DNA from: Datnioides undecimradiatus
Lineage: Eukaryota; Chordata; Actinopteri; Lobotiformes; Datnioididae
Length of the DNA: 64,000 nucleotides
Assembly: GCA_008933995.1 (NCBI GenBank)
Contig: WARS01000016.1
Coordinates: 11,341,848-11,405,847, forward strand
Direction of reading: 5' to 3'
Shown here in pieces: positions 61,301 through 64,000 of the stretch (within the stretch, counting starts at the first letter, position 1; every line of letters begins with the position of its first letter). Below the pieces are notes generated by a model. The model did no database searches. It had not been told where the DNA came from and saw only the letters and a program-made list of their open reading frames with translations. The position numbers and the translations under genes were made by a program.

Positions 61301-63083
61301 TTGTGTTCAAAAAATGCTTCAGTTTTTGAGGGATCGTGTCCAGTCTGAAATGTTTTCATCAGCTCTTTCACAGACATTGTCTCCTTCTTCTGTGGACTAA
61401 TACTTCCACTGTCCTTTTCAAGCGTGTTTGCAAATCTAACAGTTTTTCCAACGTATGTACCATCCAAAACTAAGAATGATTCCTCAGATTCTTGTCTGAT
61501 AAACCCTGCTGATTGTTCCTCCAGGTTTGTTTTGACAACACTCTGTTGAGGGAGAACTGTGAGGTCCTGACTTTGGATTTGTGATTTCAGCTCCTGCGCA
61601 GGAATTTGTTCAGTTGTCTGTTTCTCTTCATGCTCTCCTGATTCAGATATCAGTGATGAAATATTAGAAGAAGCATCTACATTGTGCTCAAAAAGTCCTG
61701 TTTTAATTTTTGAGGGATCATGTCCAGTCTCCACTGTTTTCATTGGCTCTTTCACAGTCAATGTCTCTTTCCCTGACAACTGTGGTGCCTTATCCTGTGG
61801 GCTTATACATCCATTATCCCTTTGAACTGAACTATCTGAAGTTAACAGTGATTCCTCAGAATCTTGTAGGATTAATCCTGTTGACTGATCCTCAAAGTCT
61901 ATTTTATCCCATATTTTAACATCAGTCTGTTGAATCTGGATTTGTGTTTTCAGTTCCTGTGTCAGTTCAGTCTTCTGCATTTCTTCAGAATCCCCTGATT
62001 CAGTTCTCAATGTTGAAATGGAAGAGGAAGCTATTGCCTTGTGTTCAAAAAGTCCAGCCTTATTTTTTGAGGGGTCCTGTCCAGTCTGAAATGCTTTCAA
62101 CAGATCCTTAACAGACATTGTCTCCTCTAATCTCTCTGTCTGCGATCTGGGGGATTTAGGAGACTTGGGAACTCTGGGTAGTTCTGGCATGTCTGCCTCT
62201 GTCTTCTTTGTGGCGATAGAAGATTTTGCCTGAGGAATTTGTTCCTGAGTATTTTTTTGTACCTCCTCCTCTTTGACTTTGTTCTGTAGCGCTTTAACTC
62301 TGTCCTTTATAGATCCTATAGGTGTCTCCACCACTAAAGGAGAGGCTGGAGGATCTATAACTGTAGTGGGGAAGGCACTCTCCTTGAGAATAGCATCCCC
62401 ATCTAAAGACTCCTCAGAGCTCATCCTTTCCAGCTCACCCTCAGAGCTGCTACACCCAGAACGCTCTCTGTCTCTGAGTTTCTTTCTAATAGGTTTCTTG
62501 ATATCTGGGGGACGTCGTTTGCCATCACGCTTTACAATAACCTGCTCAAATCTGTCTTGGACAAGGTCTTCTTGAGAACCACATGTCACTACAGGTCTCT
62601 GTTCCAGGTACTGGTCCATATCTATGCTGAGGTGTGAGACCATGCCTGTCATGTGTCTGACCTCTGTGGCAGATCTAGTTGAAGTCTTCCCATTAATGTA
62701 AATCTCCTGTAAGACTGGTTCTATAACAAGGGGATACTTATTTTCGACACTCGTTGTCTCATACAGTGAACCTTGTTTCTCTTTCTTTGCATCATCTTGT
62801 TGTACCACATCTGTATTGTTGTTTGTGCCTTCTCTTTGAATCTCTCCAACCTTTTCCAAACTGTCTTTGAACTGTTCCACAATGACCAAGGTCCCCTTTT
62901 CTTCAAACCCTCTAGCTTCAGCTCTCTCCTCATTTATCAAATGCTCCATTTGCTCTGCAGTCAAGATAGCAGACATTTTTACATCTGACATGTCTGAGAG
63001 AAGATCTGGGCTTGCAAGGGTTGCAGGGTCAAGAGGTTGGTTAGTTCTCAGGGAGAATGTCTCAGTTGATTCAGATTCATCAT
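32277..63083 (-). CDS. ank2: Ankyrin-2 (ankyrin-B) gene, 3' half, with two giant exons
   Basis: Ankyrin-2 links membrane channels, transporters and adhesion proteins to the spectrin cytoskeleton. Thirteen exons with matching phases are read on the minus strand: the neuronal giant exon (55,464-63,083), death-domain exons (54,667-54,744; 54,354-54,485; 53,881-54,021), 53,577-53,787, a second giant exon (38,291-53,236), then seven C-terminal exons to the stop at 32,277. Landmarks shared with mammalian ANK2 include [40 protein letters not shown] and AIDMTRR (giant exon), LLGFSWTELAREL and [16 protein letters not shown] (death domain), and DGYSKVIKR near the C-terminus. Ankyrin repeats, ZU5 and UPA exons must lie upstream of base 64,000. 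The exons sum to 25,768 nt. With one base carried in from the upstream exon and one missing base in a T7 run, they close as 8,590 codons including stop. Whether all exons ever occur in one transcript is unknown. Confidence 0.93.
32485..33082 (-). other. ank2: ank2 last intron, beginning with a GT microsatellite
   Basis: The 5' end of the intron (33,020-33,082) is a GT tract in transcript sense; the rest is AT-rich with nothing recognised. Confidence 0.75.
33020..33082. repeat. (CA)n/(GT)n microsatellite abutting an ank2 splice donor
   Basis: About 60 bp of pure CA on the + strand runs directly to the exon edge at 33,083. Confidence 0.95.
33083..33174 (-). CDS. ank2: ank2 exon: [20 protein letters not shown], donor formed by a GT microsatellite
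   Basis: Ninety-two bases from acceptor ATGCCACCAG to AGGAG|GTGTGT, phase 2 out. It encodes [31 protein letters not shown], aligning with mammalian ALSYTGNLMKVQLP, TENEVMKAEGTHKR. The donor GT is the first repeat unit of a long (GT)n tract in the transcript, so the exact splice point has many equivalents; phase with the last exon selects the first GT. Confidence 0.85.
33390..33563 (-). CDS. ank2: ank2 exon: [20 protein letters not shown] to LSAQDDFKQ
   Basis: 174 bases in phase 0 from acceptor TGACCTATAG to donor GTTTGT. It corresponds to mammalian VSKVVKTTVVHGERMEKHLG, DSSLATDLPSAKDDFEE. Confidence 0.93.
33719..33883 (-). CDS. ank2: ank2 exon: [14 protein letters not shown] to [15 protein letters not shown]
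   Basis: 165 bases in phase 0 from acceptor TTCCTCAG to donor [14 protein letters not shown] and [20 protein letters not shown] are near-identical to mammalian ankyrin-B ([27 protein letters not shown]). Confidence 0.95.
34134..34217 (-). CDS. ank2: ank2 exon: [28 protein letters not shown]
   Basis: Eighty-four bases in phase 0 from acceptor CCCTCATAG to donor GTAAAT. Mammalian ankyrin-B reads [28 protein letters not shown] here. It is the second part of the obscurin/titin-binding-related region. Confidence 0.93.
34218..34647 (-). other. ank2: ank2 intron
   Basis: AT-rich; nothing recognised. Confidence 0.7.
34648..34737 (-). CDS. ank2: ank2 exon: obscurin/titin-binding-type segment ([19 protein letters not shown])
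   Basis: Ninety bases in phase 0 from acceptor ACTTGGTCAG to donor GTATCT. It resembles the obscurin-binding part of muscle small ankyrin-1 (SDDEETISTRVVRRRVFLKG) and the corresponding exons of ANK2/ANK3. In that family this basic R-V-V-R-R-R stretch after an acidic Ser-rich patch contacts the obscurin C-terminus. Function here is inferred from that similarity. Confidence 0.9.
34738..35223 (-). other. ank2: ank2 intron; the 200 bp nearest its acceptor is open in frame with the next exon
   Basis: A frame beginning at an ATG at 34,935 reads through the acceptor into the exon at 34,737 and encodes a hydrophobic stretch ([20 protein letters not shown]). This recalls the membrane-anchored first exon of small ankyrin-1, but AT-rich introns often give hydrophobic frames. 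Confidence 0.3.
35224..37050 (-). CDS. ank2: ank2 large C-terminal exon (1,827 nt, 609 codons)
   Basis: It runs from acceptor TTTCTTACAG to donor AGG|GTAAGA, phase 0 in and out, so it could be skipped without changing frame. The start [18 protein letters not shown] comes after the splice site, not at the upstream ATG. It is acidic, Ser/Thr-rich, with motifs such as [46 protein letters not shown] and [15 protein letters not shown]. No folded domain recognised. It sits in the alternatively spliced C-terminal region where mammalian ankyrins have tissue-specific exons. Confidence 0.85.
37051..38290 (-). other. ank2: ank2 intron with a GT microsatellite
   Basis: A (GT)n tract lies at about 37,200-37,244; otherwise AT-rich sequence without a recognised exon. 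Confidence 0.7.
38291..53236 (-). CDS. ank2: ank2 giant exon 2, downstream of the death domain (14,946 nt; one apparent frameshift)
   Basis: It begins after acceptor TGTGTTACAG (53,237-53,238) and, in phase with the preceding exon (CA|T = His), is open for about 4,890 codons to a TAG at 38,557. Layout: about 857 unique residues with scattered S-P motifs; a 14.3-copy 254-residue tandem array (39,774-50,666); about 405 unique residues. A T7 run at 38,596-38,602 precedes the stop. One frame over, the sequence stays open through [20 protein letters not shown] to a clean donor (TTG|GTAAGA, exon end 38,291), in phase 0 with the next exon. So one T seems missing, or the ribosome or polymerase slips there. 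I recognise no domain. The region is acidic, Ser/Pro-rich and probably disordered, with short aromatic-acidic blocks before R-P-x-S-P motifs. I know of no mammalian exon of this size at this position. Confidence 0.85.
39774..50666 (-). repeat. 762-bp tandem repeat array, 14.3 copies, coding (254-residue unit)
   Basis: The period is exactly 762 bp throughout (for example GACAATGTTGAAAGAGGGGA recurs every 762 bp), so the reading frame is kept. There are fourteen full units plus a partial of about 225 bp at the protein-C-terminal side. Unit landmarks: [137 protein letters not shown]. By eye the copies differ at only two sites: FELDQLF in the two copies nearest the protein C-terminus versus FELDKLF in the other twelve, and SVTVTKS versus SVSVTKS at the last junction. 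Confidence 0.97.
53237..53576 (-). other. ank2: ank2 intron between the post-death-domain exon and giant exon 2
   Basis: A 340-bp intron with GTAAAT donor and TTTTGTGTTACAG acceptor; nothing else seen. Confidence 0.75.
53577..53787 (-). CDS. ank2: ank2 exon following the death domain ([20 protein letters not shown])
   Basis: 211 bases from acceptor TTTTATCAG to donor CCCACA|GTAAAT, phase 2 out. It encodes [20 protein letters not shown], then [17 protein letters not shown] and [10 protein letters not shown]. [11 protein letters not shown] corresponds to mammalian PPIVSEEDISVG, confirming position in the C-terminal regulatory domain. A rival acceptor lies a few bases downstream. Confidence 0.8.
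53788..53880 (-). other. ank2: Very short ank2 intron (93 nt, in frame, no stop codon)
   Basis: It is bounded by GTAGTA and TTTTATCAG with a good pyrimidine tract. Removing it joins TLDHSE to [13 protein letters not shown], parallel to the mammalian DHSEGFSVLQEEL region, so splicing is favoured. Retention would insert 31 residues including a hydrophobic run ([13 protein letters not shown]) caused by the T-rich tract. Confidence 0.7.
53881..54021 (-). CDS. ank2: ank2 death-domain end exon ([20 protein letters not shown])
   Basis: 141 bases from acceptor CTCCACAG to donor GAAG|GTAGTA, phase 1. It encodes the last death-domain helix ([15 protein letters not shown]) and the conserved [15 protein letters not shown]. 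Reading continues open through the following 93-bp intron (see 53,788-53,880). Confidence 0.92.
54022..54353 (-). other. ank2: ank2 intron
   Basis: A 332-bp AT-rich intron; nothing recognised. Confidence 0.75.
54354..54485 (-). CDS. ank2: ank2 death-domain exon 2 ([20 protein letters not shown])
   Basis: 132 bases from acceptor CACTTCAG to donor GTACAA. It encodes [40 protein letters not shown] and KHAT, the central death-domain helices, closely matching mammalian ankyrin-B (ELARELDF, IRIENPNSLQDQSHALL). Confidence 0.95.
54667..54744 (-). CDS. ank2: ank2 death-domain exon 1 ([20 protein letters not shown])
   Basis: Seventy-eight bases between acceptor TTTTTTAG and donor GTAAGC, phase 1 in and out. 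It encodes the first death-domain helices ending LLGFSWT. The death domain is a conserved six-helix fold near the ankyrin C-terminus with no demonstrated apoptotic role in ankyrins. Confidence 0.93.
54745..55463 (-). other. ank2: ank2 intron with CA microsatellite
   Basis: It contains a (CA)n tract at about 55,256-55,302. Coding of giant exon 1 reads about 80 bp into it before a stop. Confidence 0.75.
55464..63083 (-). CDS. ank2: ank2 giant exon 1 (neuronal giant-ankyrin exon, 7,620 nt)
   Basis: It is homologous to the large exon that makes 440-kDa ankyrin-B in mammalian axons. It begins just after acceptor TTTATTGAAG at 63,084-63,085 with the end of the spectrin-binding region ([28 protein letters not shown]) and ends at donor CCAG|GTATGG; phase 1 in and out, 2,540 codons. 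Order of landmarks: a QEIYI/MTGM module (~62.7-62.55 kb), [37 protein letters not shown], six SVKEL-type modules (62.1-60.2 kb), [19 protein letters not shown], five more MSGML-type modules (59.3-58.0 kb), DSLEASP and [44 protein letters not shown]. It is Ser/Thr/Glu-rich and probably disordered. The two module families are expanded relative to mammals. Coding reads past the donor to 55,381 but that part is intronic. Confidence 0.93.
58010..59345 (-). repeat. QEVYIERK / MSGMLS module repeats in ank2 giant exon 1
   Basis: Five diverged copies occur here of a roughly 65-residue module: Q-E-V-x-I-x-R-K, then M-S-G-M-L-S, D-L-D-x-Y-L, R-P-V and E-x-F-E-Q. A sixth, 5' copy lies at about 62,550-62,720. 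One copy (about 58,890-59,000) is degenerate and lacks the QEVYI start. Mammalian ankyrin-B has one related segment (VEVRIDKE, then LVNYLTDDLNT), so this looks like lineage-specific duplication. Confidence 0.75.
60215..62135 (-). repeat. Six-copy [10 protein letters not shown] module array in ank2 giant exon 1
   Basis: A motif of the form E-T-x-S-V-K-E-L-x-K-x-F-Q-T-x-x-D-P-S-K-x-x-x-x-L-F-E-H-K occurs six times, spaced about 350-410 nt, with copies near 62,090, 61,730, 61,350, 60,940, 60,610 and 60,260. The spacers share a diverged pattern (acidic segment, S-x-E-E-S-x-x-x-x-D-S, then a G-x-x-S-P-Q segment). As I recall it, mammalian ANK2 has a single copy ([20 protein letters not shown]). 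Confidence 0.85.
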
Positions 63084-64000
63084 CTTCAATAAAAAAGTTT
63101 CATAACCAAAAAGGGTAAAGAACAAGAAGGGACAAATGAAGTGGGGAAGAGAGACATCAGAAAAATGTGATCAAGACAATGCCATAAAAAAATCCATCTT
63201 CAGTTCAGAGAGAAAGGAGAAGAATGACAGATCAGAGTATAAAGGAGTCTTGAAAAGAAGACCAAAAAGAAGTGATCCAGAAGAGTTTGTAGGGGAATAG
63301 AGCAGCACTAGCGTAAGCAAAGCCAGAAGGAGTAACAAAATGGGCAGAGTATGGACAAGAATAATATTAATCTAATTTCCTTGACATCATATTCAGATAT
63401 TTAACACAAAATACACAAAGAACACAAAGAACCAAGGGGAAAAGAGAAACCTACATATGAAACAAAAGGACAGGAAGGAAGGATAACAGACAAACAAAAC
63501 TTCTCAAGATTGTTGCTGACATGAAGAGTCATGTCTGCCTCACGAATTAGTTTTTAAACACAGAAAACATAACAAGCTTTGAATACAAAAATTAAGAAAA
63601 GGTTTATAGTAAGATGTGTAATCAGGTCATTGTAAATGAACCTGCACCTCAACATCTGAGCTATGGGCTACTTCAGTTAAATGAAAAGTTAAAGTATAAG
63701 TTTACACTTATTTATATGTGTGCGTTCACAAATGGAATTATAGTAGTTATTGTATATAAATTACATAGTTACATAGTACAGTTATATAAAAACGTAAATT
63801 GATTTGATATACAATAAATGAATGAAAGCAACTTAGGAAAGTTGCCAAATGTAAAAGAAAGATCATAGACATAAAAAACAATGGCCAAATTTAAACCAGA
63901 TAATATAAATAAGTTAATGATAATATAAATAAACCAGCAATAAGTCTACACACTTAAACAAAGAACAAACAACATGACGTTGGATGTCAATTATTTAAGT
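63084..64000 (-). other. ank2: ank2 intron upstream of giant exon 1
   Basis: AT- and A-rich non-coding sequence; the exon for the end of the spectrin-binding region is not reached before the window ends. Confidence 0.7.

Overview
The window is vertebrate, almost certainly teleost fish, nuclear DNA. It has long introns rich in CA/GT microsatellites, remnants of fish-type retroposons, and two spliced genes arranged tail to tail. On the + strand (about 12.9-27.3 kb, continuing upstream out of the window) lies most of a CaMKII delta gene (camk2d): 17 recognised coding exons from the middle of the kinase domain to the stop codon, plus a candidate cassette exon and a candidate alternative last exon. 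On the - strand (32.3-63.1 kb, continuing upstream beyond base 64000) lies the 3' half of an ankyrin-2 gene (ank2). Human CAMK2D and ANK2 are also convergent neighbours, so gene identity and synteny support each other.

Layout. 1-12,901: a large camk2d intron with no recognised exon, but with microsatellites and several promoter- or enhancer-like patches. 12,902-19,346: exons of the kinase and autoinhibitory domains. 19,628-24,407: calmodulin-binding region and variable linker exons. 25,998-27,326: association domain. 27,327-32,276: the two facing 3' UTRs and a short intergenic interval. 32,277-37,050: C-terminal exons of ank2, including an obscurin/titin-binding-type region. 38,291-53,236: an enormous exon. 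53,577-54,744: the death-domain exons and those just after. 55,464-63,083: the neuronal giant exon known from vertebrate ANK2/ANK3. 63,084-64,000: upstream intron.

The outstanding observation is that ank2 has a second giant exon. It spans 14,946 bp (38,291-53,236) and lies downstream of the death domain, where the mammalian genes, as far as I recall them, have only modest exons. About 10.9 kb of it is 14.3 tandem copies of a 762-bp (254-codon) unit that are almost identical at DNA level; I see only two variant sites by eye. Each unit is itself built from shorter modules carrying R-P-x-S-P-E-S-type proline-directed sites, and diverged relatives of the same module flank the array. The first giant exon also carries two lineage-expanded modules, six copies each. 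Exon phases close across the whole gene only if one base is added in a 7-T run near the end of the second giant exon. That run is also a U-UUU-UUU slippery heptamer whose -1 shift would give the same result. The ank2 exons in this window alone would encode about 8,590 codons, so a transcript containing all of them plus the upstream ankyrin-repeat and ZU5/UPA exons would specify a protein of roughly 10,000 residues.

Functionally, camk2d encodes a Ca2+/calmodulin-activated Ser/Thr kinase and ank2 a spectrin-membrane adaptor. The ank2 tail is unusually dense in candidate Ser/Thr-Pro phosphosites. These are proline-directed sites, so a direct kinase-substrate link to CaMKII (which prefers R-x-x-S/T) is not implied.
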